DNA from: Symbiodinium natans | Lineage: Eukaryota; Sar; Dinophyceae; Suessiales; Symbiodiniaceae | DNA length: 64,000 nt | Assembly: GCA_905221605.1 (NCBI GenBank) | Contig: CAJNDS010002241.1 | Location: forward strand, 436,501-500,500 | Direction: 5' to 3' | Part shown: piece after piece, positions 34,161 through 46,700 of the stretch | Layout: the number at the start of each line of letters is the position of its first letter | Numbering within the stretch: the first letter of the stretch is position 1 | Position numbers and translations under genes: made by a program | Notes under the pieces: model-generated | What the model was told of the DNA's origin: nothing | What the model saw: only the letters and a program-made list of their open reading frames with translations | Databases searched by the model: none

Positions 34161-34800
34161 CTAACTAAACCCTGAACTCGAAAAGGTGCTGACATGTCCG
34201 GAGGCGCGCCGACTCTCATTTTCAAAGCCATGTGCTTGGTCAGCTGTACATGTCATCACGTCTCTTTTAGGGATCAGGTGTTTGGGGAAAACAACGCGAG
34301 AGTGCCAGTGGTCAGGCGAACTCCGCGATCCTGTGGTTGGTACGAAGCAGCCGAAACTTGGGGGGCCACTTGCCACACAGTACTCGGCGCCGGCTGTACA
34401 GGGCGCAGAGTCTGCGTAGGCCTATGCGAAGTCGCGCCACACCTTATACTGGAGTGGCTGAGGATGGACTGCAGGGGCAACTTCCCTGCACGCCCCCCAC
34501 AGCACTCTCCCGCCGCGAGCGCGAGTTTGGTGCGAACACCCTCCACAACGCGGCGGAATTGAGCGTCTGGGACGGCATCTGTCTGTGACTCCGACAAAAG
34601 ACTTCGGCCCCCCCTCCGGCTTCACAAGCTCAGGGCCGCGACCGACACTGACCTCCCCCCCCCCCCACTCGTTGCTGTGGATTCTCCATGCTGCAACCCA
34701 TGGTGTTGCGAACTGCCACGAACACAAACCCAAACTACGGGTCGCCCTAAGCCCTAGAAACCTCCAGTCGGGGTGGTAAATCAAGCAACGAGCTCCAAAA
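34161..34800 (-). CDS. candidate gene in a unique 640-bp island
   Basis: Unusually long repeat-free stretch. On the minus strand an ATG near 34702 with an in-frame stop upstream opens MGCSMENPQQRVGG, a possible N-myristoylated start, and runs into a 10-G run with a GT just behind it. Further down a frame open to 34274 begins near SESQTDAVPDAQFRRVVEG and holds a Cys-Cys pair. The G run may hide a frameshift or a splice. Plus-strand frames also exist here and cannot be excluded. Confidence 0.35.
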
Positions 34801-35179
34801 CTGTCAATCACCCCTAAACCCTGAATCCTAAACCCCAAACCCTAAACAAGTGTCCATGAGAGCAAGAAGCCCTAAATCCCTACAGTGAGTGCCCCAAGCC
34901 TCCCGTATATCCCTAATTCCGAGACTTTCTGAGTCTCTTGAGGACAACATCACTTAGAGCATGTCCCTTGATTCAGGGATACTGGTGTCGGGTTTCGGGT
35001 TGAGGGACCCTGTACCTAAAGCCCAACAGCCCCGGGTTGGGGGGGCTTGGGTTGAACATAGAAATGGTTTATGCTTCGTGTTTGGGGGGATGGAGCTGAC
35101 GGCTTACTTTAGAGAGCCAAACTTTGAAAACGTGGACAGGCGACAATGGCTTCGAAGGTTAGACTCAACCCGAAGACGA

Positions 35180-35312
35180 CAAACATGTGTGTATATATAT
35201 ATATCTTATCTTATCTTATCATATCTTATATTATTATAATATATATATATACACAGATATTTATATATATATATATATGTATGTATATATATATACATAT
35301 GTATAGATGTGC
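35180..35312. repeat. AT-rich microsatellite
   Basis: ATATAT, TCTTA and ATGTAT stretches. A similar one is at 9180-9250; ATC repeats at 4349-4381; GA/TA at 44220-44297. Confidence 0.95.
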
Positions 35313-36173
35313 GTATGGAGGGGCAAGGTCCGGTCCCTTCAACGGCCCACGAAAACAACGCAACGGAGTGCGAGATAAACCGATCTCCCCTTAAACTATG
35401 CGAGAGAACGCTGTCAGGCAATAAGGCTGAGGACATGATCCGACAACCTTGACTGCCTTTGCTGTGTACCAGCTCATTGAGTCAGAGGACGAATCTTGAG
35501 GCGGCAGCTGATACAGACCTGGACTTAAGATGTGGAACCCTCAACCCTCAACCCTCAACCCTCAATCCTAAACCCTAAAAGAACCCCCGAAGCACCCAGA
35601 CCTTGAGATGGTTTTGTCATAAGATTTCAAAGGCGAGGGCATTCAAGAGACATTAAGGTACGACGAAGTGTCAAGAGGTCGAGGCCTTGGACCTAGAAAG
35701 GCTTAGGGTTTAGGGTTTAGGGTTCAGGGTTCAGGGTTTAGGGTTTAGGGTTTAGGGTTTAGGGTTTAGGGTTTAGGGCGTCTTAACTGGCGCCCGTGTA
35801 CCCCAAACCCTAAACTCTCCACCCGAAACGCTTAAGGGTCGAGGGCTCATATGGTTTATAATTTCAGGGGTACAAGGAATAACGTAAGAAGAGAAAGTGC
35901 GCTCTTTTTGGTCAAAAAGGGGCTGAAAAGGGAACCCAAACCCTAAAACAAAGGGGTGAAGAAGGGCCTGCTCTAGGTCCTTACCCTAAACCCTAGTAGA
36001 TGCCAACACTCCGCCTCGACTCAGCATGCCCTGTCTGATGCTTTAAAGGAGTTTCCCAAAGTGGCCGGTTTTGGAGACGCAATGGCGCCTCCTGATGCAA
36101 AAAACACTACTATAGGGTTTAGGGTTCGGGGTTTAGGGTTTAGGTCCTTAAATTAAGTTAGCATAACCTTCTT

Positions 36174-36463
36174 AGGGTAGTTTTGTGGTCCCTTAATATG
36201 GGCCCTTACAGGGGACCCCTTATACACCCCCCTTAGGGCCTATACTTCAGAACCGTTTACAGTTAAGGAGGTAAGGGACCATATGATGCAACCCTTAGAA
36301 AGACACTATAGAACTCAGGCCTTAGGGTAGTTGCAAGTGCTCGTAAAGCCTAGAGCCCCAAACCTTTGATATTCGAAACCTTATTCCTTAATATACCTAC
36401 ACCAGGGGCCCATACGGAACACTTTATGTCAGGAATTAAAGGACCCATGTAACTAACTCTTAG
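36174..36463. mobile_element. two foldback family C elements in tandem
   Basis: 36174-36298 carries GTGGTCCCTTAATATGGGCC and GGTAAGGGACCATATG; 36319-36463 is a diverged second copy ending GGACCCATGTAACTAACTCT. Confidence 0.7.
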
Positions 36464-38194
36464 ACTACAGTGGCTCGGGTGTAGCCGAGACTTCCCTTTA
36501 AGATACACCTGAATGCTCCCCAAGAGTTTGGGTACCCCTCGGCGCCAAAGGATTTAGGGTTTAGGGGTACTCGAAGGTTCGGGTTCAGAGCCTCGTGCGC
36601 TTCATGTTCAAACCCCTGAGATCCGCAACCCGAAATCGGCCACTCTTGAAACCCGAGCCACGACTTGCTGCAACCTGGCGCCTGAGCAGGGCACGCTAGA
36701 GACACCGGGCCATGACGTGTCACGGCGCTCAAACATGAATTCGGCTTCTAGTGTTTGCTTAAGAACCCCCCCCAGAAAGCAAAAAGCACATTCATAGAGA
36801 TGAATATCTTCTATTCTTTTGGGGGGTGTAGCAAATGGTAGGCTTTTTGTGGGGTGTATAGTTTTTGTCGGTCAGGAGGCCCGGGATTTTGAAATTGCAG
36901 GCTCCTTGCTTCCGTTGTAGAAAGGCTCTAGATCGGGACCGCACCCCGATAACTCGGGAAGAAGCCTAAACCCTAAACCCTGAATGCTAAACCCCAAGCC
37001 CTAAACCCTATTCAACCCTAAAGGGTACTTCTGTGCACCCTTGGGCTAGTGTTCTGATTCTGGTTTAGGGTGTTATGGTCTGGAACTTTAAACCCTAAAC
37101 CTAAACCCTAAACCCTAAACCCTAAACCCTAAACCCTAAACCCTAAACCGGGACATTAGGCTTCAGCTCTTCAGGGCCTTCGCCAGTCTGCTACGTAAAC
37201 CACCGACTCCCTGAGGTCAAAGATCAGTCTGGGACAGGGTTAGGGGTTAGGGTTTAGGGTTTAGGGCTTAGGGCTTCGGGCTTAGGGTTTAGGGTTGCAG
37301 ATCCTAGTCGAACGACCAGTCGAGGAAGCTGCCATGGTTCTTCGTAACCCTAGGGTTTAGGGTTTGGGGTTTAGGGTTTAGGGTATACACCCTAGACCCC
37401 AGACCTGAAAAACAGACGACCCGAAACCCTACAACTAAAGTCCTACATCCCTAAGGCCTAAACCCTAAACCCTGAACCCTAAACACTGAACCCTAAACCC
37501 TAAACCCTACACTCTAAACCCCGCGCCTCCGACCTTTAACACAAGTCGGTGGCAGAGAGTGCCCACGCGGGGAGCCAACTGTGGACCCACACCCGCTGCA
37601 GCTGGCTTGCTGGCTTGAAGCTCTGTCGCTTTCAAAAGGGTTTAGGGTTTAGGGTTTAGGGTTTAGGGTTAGGGTTTAGGGTTCTGCAGGGTGTAGGGTT
37701 TAGTCCGTTTTTTTCGGGCAAAGGGTGTAGGGTTGAGGGCTTAGGGCTATATAGGGTATAGGGTTAAAGGTTCTCTAGGGTGTAGAGTTTAGGGTTCTGT
37801 AGGGTTTAGGGTATAGCTGACGCCGTGATTTGAACAGCCCCAAATGATCAAACAAAAAGGAAAACTAGGCCGAAGAGTACATACCCTAGGAATTTATAGG
37901 GGCTATAGAGGAACCTAAACCCTTATGCAAAAAAAGAAGAGGATCAAGGGCCCACTCTGGGTCCGCAAGGGTAAGGGCATAGGGTAAGAGCTTTGGGTTT
38001 ATTTCGGGGTTGGTTTAGGGTTTAGGGCCCAGGGCTTAGGGCTTGGGGTTCAGGGTTGGGGCTTCGGCTTTAGCGTGAGGGCTTAGTGTTTAGTGCTGAG
38101 TGTTTAGGGTTTGAGTTTGAGTGACGACTCACTACGCCAGGTTTAAGAGCGCGCTGCAGACACTCAACAGGCTTTGTTGAGTGGCGGGACATTC

Positions 38195-38397
38195 TCAACT
38201 GCCACGGCTAGGCGACAATAAAAGCAATCGTATGAGCTGCTCATTCCCATCATAGATCCAGGGTGCATGAGCAGATATGGGGACATGCTTGCGATCTTCT
38301 GCTGCGCAGCGCGTCACTGCGCTGCTGCCAATGAGCTGAAGGGCCTTGGGCCTCAGGCGGCGAGGGGACAGATGTCCGGGCACCCAATTGGGCAGAC
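38195..38397 (-). CDS. candidate terminal exon, unknown protein
   Basis: A good acceptor (pyrimidine-rich CTCTCCACTTCTGCAG|G) opens a 203-nt frame that ends in TGA at 38195-38197. It includes LPNWVPGHLSPRRLRPKALQ, then SSAVTRCAAEDRKHVPISAH and APWIYDGNEQLIRLLL. The acceptor and length make it the clearest exon between 40 and 34 kb. Upstream partner unknown. Confidence 0.55.
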
Positions 38398-38747
38398 CTG
38401 CAGAAGTGGAGAGGGCTTGGTGTTTGGGGTTCGGGTTCAGGGATGAGGGTGTTGGGTTTCGGGTTGAGGGTTCAGGGGTTTCGACCATTTAGGATGTAGG
38501 TACTGCGGCGGCTGGGGCCCTACTTTATGGAGGCATGCTGGAAGCCTAAGACCGCAGCTACCACGGTTTCTAGGTAGCACAACGTCATCGGTATCTTCGT
38601 GGCATCCTAAACCCTAAACCCTAAACCCTAAACCCTAAACCCTAAACCCTAAACCCTAAACCCCATATCGTGGCCCTAGAGGAAAGAAGCCGGCGCGTTT
38701 GCAACCCTGGGGGTGTCAGCTCGATGCAGCAAGGTCAGGCGAGCAAC

Positions 38748-38874
38748 TACCTGGGGCCCTCTTTACCTGAAGTTTTAGGGGTTCAGGGTTTAGGGTTTAG
38801 GGTTTAGGGTTTAAAGTTATACCTACTACTGAAGGGTAGTTACTACTAAGTACACTGTAGGAAAATCCCAGGTA
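38748..38874. mobile_element. foldback family F with telomeric insert
   Basis: Left arm TACCTGGGGCCCTCTTTACC is interrupted at about 38779-38813 by TTTAGGG units before TTATACCTACTACTG; right end TCCCAGGTA. Confidence 0.82.
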
Positions 38875-39246
38875 CGGCTAAGCGCTCGTTTCAGCCAAGT
38901 GCGGGCAGCAACTCGTTTTCTGCACAGGGCAGGGCGCACAAGAGTCCTTTTTTCAACCCCTAACGAAATCCTTGTCATCCCCCTAAACCCTGAACCCTAA
39001 ACCCTAACCCTAAACCCTAAACCCTAAAAAACAGCCGTCAGCTTTGCCGAGGTCTTAGCTTTCAGCTTCTTGACCCGTCAGCCTCCAAACCCTAAACCCT
39101 AAACCCCAAACCCTAAACCCTAAACCCTTAACCCTAAACCCTAAACCCGTGGGGACTAGGCACAAACGGGCCCCGGCCTCCGAAGGGTTCAGGCAGGCGT
39201 AAGAGGCGCACATCTGGCACGTGCTCCTTGCCGTGACATGCCTGGC

Positions 39247-39372
39247 AGGGTTTAGGGTTTAGGGTTTAGGGTTTAGGGTTTAGGGTTTAGGGTTTAGGGT
39301 TTAGGGTTTAGGGTTTAGGGTTTAGGGTTTAGGGTTTAGGGTTTAGGGATGTTTAGGGTTTAGGGTTTAGGA
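39247..39372 (+). repeat. TTTAGGG tract
   Basis: About 17 units; preceded on the left by an opposed CCCTAAA tract (39080-39148). Confidence 0.95.
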
Positions 39373-40123
39373 TGCCTCTCTGCTTTTTTTCATGGCGGGG
39401 TTGAGGCTTTTGGGGTTTCGGGGCCCTGAACCTGAACCCGACGCCCCCCCCCCCCCCCCTCCCGACCAACACAAAAAGAACACAAAGCAACGAGTATCAA
39501 CCGTCATGGAGAGCCATCCGTAGGGTTTAGGGTTTAGGGTTTAGGGTGTAGGGTTTTAGGGTTTAGGGTTAGGGGTTAGGGTTAAGGGGGAGGGGGCGGG
39601 GGGGGGGGGGGGGGGGGGGGGGAGGGCGCGGGTCGGAGTGGCTTTTGTGTATGGGACGAAATGATGAAAACCAGTACTCTATGACAGTCCACTGTGAAAA
39701 CCAGTACTTTCTATGGGATAACAAAAACCTTAGTGTTTAAGGTTTAGGATTGAGGGATCCGGGTTCACGGTTGCCGCAACCTTGAAATCCAGAACCCTGA
39801 CACCGAAACCCACAACCTGAAAACCGGAAATCCAAAACTGTACACCTTATACTCAAACCCTCCGGCCCCTTCATTACGGAAGGGGCCTCGAGCGACGTTC
39901 GGGGTCTTGCTATCGCAGAAGGTATAGATACTGATGAAGGAGTTGTACCGGCAGTTGGAAGTACAGGTGGGTTGGAGGGCTACGGCTTGGGTTTTGTGAA
40001 CCCTAAACCCCGAAAACCCACCCCCCCCTAAACCCAAACCCCGAAACCCCACCCCCCGAAACCCTAAACCCTAAACCCTAAACCCTGAACCCTAACCCCC
40101 AAACCCGCCACTCTCCGCGCAGC

Positions 40124-41483
40124 CTGCGGTGCTCGGCGAGCAGCGCCTCCCGTGCCTCTCATCGATTTCGTGGGCTTGAGGTGCTATGAAACCTCTGGGG
40201 GTTTGTTTGGGGCTAGGGTTTAGGGTTAGGGTTTAGGGTTTAGGGTTTAGAGTTTAGGGTTTATGGTTTAGAGTTTAGGGTTTAGGGTTTCGGGTTTGAG
40301 GTTTGTTTGGGGTTTAATTTTTATGAGGGGGATTCAAAAATTAAGGGACAGCCTTGGCGCGCAGGGACGGCTCCATGGCCGCCAGGCCAGCGAAGGGGCC
40401 CAGGAGCTCGGTACCTGATCTGGAGTTTAGGGTTTAGGGCTACAGGGGTTTAGGGTTTAGGGTTTAGGGTTTAGGGCTTAGGCATGCAGAGTTTAGGGTT
40501 TAGGGCTACTGGAGTTTAGGGTTTAGGGCTACAGGGGTTTAGGGTTTAGGGCTACAGGGGTTTAGGGTTTAGGGTTTAGGGCTACAGGGTTCAGGGTTTA
40601 GGATCTAGGGTTTAGGGCTAAGGCATCCAGAGTTTAGGGATTAGGGCTACAGGGGTTTAGGGTTTAGGGCTACTGGAGTTTAGGGTTTAGGGCTACAGGG
40701 GTTTAGGGTTTAGGGCTTAGGGCTTAGGCATCCAGGGTTCAGGGTATAGGGTTCACGGCTTAGGGATTCAGGGTTGCAGGGGTTTAGGGTTTAGGGTTAC
40801 AAGGTGTAGGGCTTGTAGTGTTACAGCGTTTAAGGTTTAGGGCCCTCTGGAAACTATTCCTAAACAAGATCCAAGACCCACTTCATTCGAAGGAGGGGAA
40901 AGCGCCGAAAACTATTCCAAGGGCCTACCTGAGTTTATGGGGGGCAAAAGGCTGTGGGTTTTTGGGGCGTCGGGCTTGGGGTCTTAGATTAACCACCACT
41001 CCACACTCTAAACAAAGCTGTGCACCAAAACCCGAAACCCCAACCTCCAAACACTGGGGTTTAGGGAGCCTAGACCCCCAACACTAAACCCTAAACCCTA
41101 AGCCCTAAACCCCAAACCCCAAAACCTTGCCCGGACGCTAGGGGTTGGGGAGAAGCTCCCTCCCCAGACCCTCGCACACAGTTTCGGGTCACAGTCTACA
41201 CCTGTAAGCCCTAAAAGGTTTAGGGTTGTAGGGTTTACGGTTAGGGTTTAGGGTTTAGGGTTTAGGGTTTAGGGTTTAGGGTTTAGGGTTTAGGGTTTAG
41301 GGTTTAGGGTTTAGGGTTTAGGGTTTAGGGTTTAGGGTTTAGGGTTTAGGGTTTAGGGTTTAGGGTTTAGGGCTTAGGGTTTAGGGTTTAGGGTTTAGGG
41401 CTTGGGGTTGAACCCACCCGACAGCCTTGCATCTCTCCCAGTCCGATCTTCTCAGCGGCCACCATGAGGTCGTGCGCAGCAGC
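40124..41483 (-). CDS. unrecognised protein, three joined exons (internal part)
   Basis: Exons 41426-41483 (AAAHDLMVAAEKIGLGEMQ), 40353-40414 (TELLGPFAGLAAMEPSLRAK) and 40124-40146 (ALLAEHR) join in phase through GC donors and AG|G acceptors. Acidic and basic residues alternate as in a helical protein. Start and stop were not found; further exon-like pieces follow at 39.2 kb (CQMCASYACLNPSEAGARLC in one frame) and 38.5 kb, and the terminal exon at 38195-38397 may be its end. No family recognised. Confidence 0.6.
40425..40810 (+). repeat. composite minisatellite of telomeric units and GGCTACAGGGG
   Basis: About ten irregular repeats of two telomeric units followed by GGGCTACAGGGG or GGGCTACTGGAG, with a longer period including GGCATCCAGAG. 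It is a higher-order array built on the telomeric unit. Confidence 0.85.
41219..41407 (+). repeat. TTTAGGG tract
   Basis: About 25 units in the intron following the exon 41426-41483; among the longest in the window. Confidence 0.97.
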
Positions 41484-41787
41484 CTAGGGTGATCTCAGGG
41501 CAGGGTTTGAGGTTTGGGGTTTAGGGCCTAGGGTTTGGGGTTTAGGGTTTGGGGTTTAGGGTTTGAGTTTGGGGGGTTAAGGGTTTAGGTTTTGGGGTTT
41601 TGGGTTGGGGTTTAGGGCTTGGGGTTTGGGGGTCTACAGGGTTTAGGGTTTCCGAACTCAGATCTCCGTCAAGATTTTCCCGCGAGCCTTCACAACCGAT
41701 CGCAGTCTGAGATTCCCAGAACCCCGAGCCAGGTGCTCACAAAACTTCAGTCGGGTGTTGGCGAACACCCACTACCCTGACCTAGCA

Positions 41788-43194
41788 CTACAAATACGGA
41801 GTGCTGTCACACACACCTAACAGCATCGGCAGGGGTTGGTTGCTTCGCATCGCAACACATAGGCGTGACATCTCATCGGTCAAATCATGGACAGAATAGC
41901 TTCCCCACGGGTCTGCATGTAGTATGTTCATGTACGGCTCAAGCGTGCAGATGCCGCAAATGCCGACAGGATCTCCCATCTGGGCATTTGGATTGGAAGG
42001 ACAGCATACTGAAATGAGAATCCATGGCGGCTGATCCCAATCATCGTCACACACAGCCTCAACCTGGATATTAAACACTTTGTCGTCAACAGCAATACTT
42101 GCTGCGGGCTCTGCTTTGTAGGAAGGCATGTCGGTCGGATCCTCAATAACATCAGAGAAAAGCTGTTCGACTTCACCGGCATTAAAGGCGCCGCACATGG
42201 TGTAAACAAGCCGTTTATCTACCGTGTGGTGCGCCAGATCTTTGATGGCCAGAAGGAATGACAGGAGCTCGGCCGCATCTTCAAGAAGTAGCTCTGCGTG
42301 AAGCGCCACTTCCTTACTAGCCCACCATATTGCAACAAGGGCACCTTTTTTAGGGTTTAGGGTTTAGGGTTTAGGGGGTAGTTTATCAGGGAACCTTGGA
42401 CCAAAAAAAAGGGCAAAGGGTACCCCTGGGCTACCAAGCTTCCGGTAGGCGAGCCAGAAACGGCGCCAGCTCCTCCAGCGAGTAGATGCGCCAGAGTCCT
42501 GACGGACGAAATTGCACTAAACCCTAAACCCTAAACCCTAGACCCTAAACCCTAAACCCTAAACCCTAAACCCTAAACCCGAAACCCTAAACCCTAAACC
42601 CCATGCGCCAGAGTCCAGATGGACGAAATAGCCCAGGCGGATGATGGCGCCGGCCAAGGCGCAGGAATTGCTCTTGCTGAGGCCGGCCTGGGCCACCTGG
42701 CCCAGTAGCCATAATAAGGGCACCCTTTTGGTTTAGGGTTTAGGGTTTAGGGTTTAGGGTTTAGGGTTTAGGGTTACTTTATAAGGAAACCTTAGGACCT
42801 TGGGTATCCTTGCTCCAAAAAAAGAAAAGGGCACCACAGGGCTACCAAGCCACAATGCACCACGTCTTGTCGCAACTGAGTTGATGCAGCAGCTAGCTCA
42901 ACCACATCATCGTCTGACAGGAGATCCTTGGATCAAGTGAACGGGCTTTGGGGCTGAGAGCTCCATATGAAACATCTCCAATTGTAGCATCGTTTAGGGG
43001 TTTAGGGGTTTAGGGTTTAGGGTTTGACCAAAAAGGGGTAGCCTGCAACAGTGGAGAAAACAGTGCCACTGGCGGCTTGAGATACTAAGACAGTGAGCAG
43101 TTGCTCGCCCCAGGCCGAATACGTCTCCGTCATGGCCGGAAGCAGCGTCAAGGCTCTGAAACGTGTCACGTCACATGCCACAAGAGTGCACACC
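41788..43194 (-). CDS. unrecognised protein, five joined exons
   Basis: Exons 43043-43194, 42851-42913, 42616-42696, 42440-42498 and 41788-42312 splice in phase at all four junctions into about 292 residues ending at TAG. A good start would be the Met opening MTETYSAWGEQLL in exon 1; the frame stays open upstream, and an extra exon at about 43533-43579 (GCRSLFWPHHNCGS) also fits in phase. The large last exon has YTMCGAF, CDDDWDQPPWILISVCC and GDPVGICGICTLEP; I recognise no domain. Donors are GC, GC, GA, GC. The introns (42914-43042, 42697-42850, 42499-42615, 42313-42439) are two family D foldbacks plus telomeric tracts. It starts about 550 bp after the GCL stop, same strand. An alternative end uses a roughly 46-nt GT-AG intron near 41810 and continues in a basic frame to a TGA at 41658. 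Confidence 0.75.
42313..42439. mobile_element. foldback family D forming an exact intron
   Basis: Read on the minus strand it starts GCTTGGTAGCCCAG (GC donor) and ends GGTGGGCTAGTAAG (AG acceptor). Removal joins LARLPE to EVALHAELL in frame. GGAAG flanks both ends as a short target duplication. A telomeric tract sits inside. Confidence 0.85.
42697..42850. mobile_element. foldback family D forming an exact intron
   Basis: Minus strand GCTTGGTAGCCCTG at the start and GGCTACTGGGCCAG at the end; removal keeps the frame of the 41.8-43.2 kb gene. Also contains a TTTAGGG tract. Confidence 0.85.
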
Positions 43195-43744
43195 CTGATG
43201 CCCCAAACCCAAAACCCTGAACCTTTACCTTACACCCCAAACCCTAAACCCTAAAACGCTAAACCCTGAACCCTAAACCCTAACCCTGACCCCTAAACCC
43301 TGTTGTTGTCTTTGGTGAGGGTTAGGGTCGCAATGCCGTTCGGCCTTCATGGGATATATATATATATATGACGACCGTGGCCACTGCAATGTGAGCCAAA
43401 GGGCGATCCAGACATTGTTCCCTAAGCCCTCCTAGGGTTTAGGGTTTAGGGTTTAGGGTTTAGGGTTTAGGGTTTAGGGTTTAGGGTTTAGGGTTCAACC
43501 CCTAAACCCTGCATCCCCCAGCTGAAGCCTACCTTGACCCACAGTTGTGGTGGGGCCAAAACAAGGAACGACAGCCGCGGGCTTGGGATTTCGGGTTCAG
43601 GGTTCGGGCGTTAGGGCTGGATTTGGGGCTGAGGCTTTCGGGGTTCGGGTTAGGGTTTAAGGGCTTAGCATAGGTTAGACAATTGTGCGTAAATATTTAC
43701 TTTTCTCCAGTCGGGAGTACCTGGCCTTCTTTGCAAGTACAGGG

Positions 43745-46700
43745 CTACTCAGTTAATCTAAGCAAGCTTTCAGAAAGGTTGTTGAGCTCAACAACCACCT
43801 GAGCCCCAATCGCGAGAGAGAGCCTAAACCGCAAGAACCGCGACTATTGAACAACTTAAACCCACATCTCTAAAACCTAAACCCTAAAACCACAAAGCTC
43901 AACCCTAAACCCTAAACCCTAAACCCTAACCCCTAAACCCTAAACCCTAAACCCTAAACCCCAAACCCTAAACCCTAAACCCTAACTGAAGTCGGACCAG
44001 CCGCAGCCGGCACCCGGCTGTCCCGCGCGTAGGATGGGTGGGACATGACCTGAAGCGGCAAAAGTTTGGGGTTTGTGGGGTTTGGGGTTTAGGGTTTAGG
44101 AGTTTAGGGCATTAACTGACTGCTATAGAAGACAGAAGCGCAGACGGTTGCCTTTGAAACAACAAGTTTAGGGTGTAGAGGTCGAGGTTTGGGGCAGTGA
44201 GCGAGCGAGCGAGAGAGGGGACAGAGAGAGAGAGAGGGAGCCCTACACCCTAAACCCTGAAAGAGAGAGAGAGAGAGAGAGATATATATATATATATGGA
44301 GATGTCGACACAGGCCCTGAAGCTTTGAGGCTTAAGAGACTTTGACATGTGTGTTTGTTGTGTGGAACCGTTGAAGGGGGGGGGAGCCTGCTCCTGCCCC
44401 AAGCAGGTTACAAAGCCTTCAGGGTTTAATAAAGTTGGAGCCCTAAACCGTAAACCCGAAACCCCCAAAACCCCAAACCCTAAACCCCTTTAGGGTTTTC
44501 GGGTTTGGGGCCCCAAACACCGAGATCCCGTCGCCAACTCCTCTGGGGCTTCTGCAAAGGTCCTCATCCACTCCGCCGCCGTTGGGAGAGCACCAGCAGA
44601 GCGGAGTGTGATAAAGTTGAGGTACTCCTGTTATAGGGCCCTTAGGGTTTAGGGTTTAGGGCTTAGGGCTTAGGGTTTAAGGGAGGGGGTTCAAGTGGGG
44701 GTATGCAACCCAAGGTTCCCTAATAATCCCCACTACTCCCTAAGGCTCCCGAAGCTTCGTTCAGGTTTTCCGGGTACCTCCCCCCCACATCCTCCCTCCC
44801 TCATGGACCCTCTAATCCTGGCTGTTGGAGTGCTGGGGTTTAGGGTTTAGGGGTTTAGGGTTTAGGGGTTTAAGGGTTTAAGTGTTCAGGGTTTAGGGGT
44901 TTAAGTTTAGGGGTACTGGTTTTTACGTATAGGATCTAGGGTACGGCTCCATGCCTCTACGCTCTACGCACTCACCCGATGCGGTCATGTAAAGCAGCTG
45001 GTATTAGTACCAGCCTGAAACCCCTAAACCCGAAAGCCTAAACCCTAAACCCTAAACCCTAACCCCACAGTAAGTCGTATTGAGAGCTTCGCTCTTCACC
45101 GCTGCCTTCATCTGTCGACGGAATGATGGGCGTGGCTCTGCAGACCCAGTTTCAGGTGTGGGGTTTCGGAGAGCAAGGGGGTTCGGAATTTTATAAGCAC
45201 TGACCCTACACCTCAAACACCATGCGCCCACCATTAGCCCAAGTAAACAACCTCAAAACCTAAAAAAACACCCTAAACCCTCAACCCACCGTAAACCCCA
45301 ACCCTAAACCCACATTCCGAAATCCTGAATCCCCCGACAACCCTAAGCCGGGCCGTCCTCGAACGTCTGTCGTGTTGCTGCGTCCAACTCCTGCGCCTCC
45401 ATGTACCTGAGCGAATATACAGCTGCAAGCCCTAAACCCTCAACCCTAACCCCTCAACTCTAAACCCCAAACCCTCAACCCTAAACCCTGAAGAACTGCC
45501 CAGATACTCTCGGCAAAGAGGGATCACTCCTGGCCGCTCTAGGGACTCATCATTTCCAAAAAATCAGGGGCTTTAGGGACCCTAAACCCTAAACCCTAAA
45601 CCCTAAACCCTAAACCCTAAACCCTAAACCCTAAACCCTTTTAGGGGCTTCATGGTTTCGGGCTTGGGGTTTTGTGGGGTTTAGGGCTTGGATGTTCAGG
45701 GGTTCTTTCAGGGGCTTTAGGGAACCTAAACCCTAAACCCTAAACCCTAAACCCTAAACCCTAAACCCTAAACCCTAAACCCTACGATCCATGCGTCGGG
45801 TGTTGAGTTTAGGGGCTCCGGGGTGTTAGAGGCTTGGGGTTGATGGGTTGCAGGGCTTTGAGGGGTTTAGGGTTCAACCCTAAACCCTAAACCCTAAACC
45901 CTAAACCCTAAACCCTAAACCCTAAACCCTAAACCCTAAACCCAAAGAGGGTAAGTTCCAAAGCAGAAGTCCTGCGAACTGCTCGTTGCCGTTGAGGATC
46001 TCGTACACGGACATGCGCTGATACCTCAAGCCGGTGTGACCCACAGATCATCGATCCCAAGACGCCTTCCCTAACCTTTTTCCTTTCTAAGTTTAGGGGC
46101 CCTTTTAGGGCTTATAGGCCCTAAACCCTCAACCCTAGCAACCCAACTATGACACCTCAAATCCGCAATCCGGCCACCCCAAAGCCTAAGCCCTACATCC
46201 TCAACCTCTGAGGTTAGTTACATGGTCCCTTAGTATGGGCCCTTACATGGGAGCCCATGATATACCCCTCATATACCCTCTACAACCCAAGGGCCCATAC
46301 ATCAGAACCCTTGAAAGGAGGTACGGGTGCCCTTTCTTGTGTCTCGGGGCTTAGAAGGGGAACCTAAACCCAAAAAAAGGGACGAAGGGCCTACACTGCG
46401 CCCTAGTCAGCCCTCAACCCCAAACCCTATAGAGCCTAAGTCCGCAATCAGTCAACCTAAGCCCTGAACCCTACGTCTTCAGCCTTGCCCTAAACCCTAA
46501 CCCTAAACCCTAAACCCTCTAAACTCGCAATCGATCAACCCTAAACCCTAAACCCTAAACCCTAAACCCTAAACCCTGACTCCCCAAGAGCTGGGTGCGC
46601 AGACTTGGCTTCGCCTGCATCTTCCCAGCAGTTGGTTCCTTACGTCTCCAGGTTTAGGGTTTAAGGTTTAGGGTTTAGGGTTTAGATAATAAGGGCACCC

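Larger units (their letters stand above)
35100..38150. other. repeat-dense region without a proven gene
   Basis: AT microsatellite at 35180-35310, two family C elements, a family M element near 36755-36870, telomeric tracts. Exon-like minus islands at about 36.6-36.7 kb and 37.53-37.64 kb (VGPQLAPRVGTLCHRLVLKV) remain unassigned. Confidence 0.35.

Noticed and set aside
35146-35436. Tyr/Ile-rich frames on both strands
   Set aside because: Translation of the AT microsatellite.
41928-42209. 93-codon minus frame
   Set aside because: Shadow in another frame of the large exon 41788-42312, which is joined in phase to four upstream exons.
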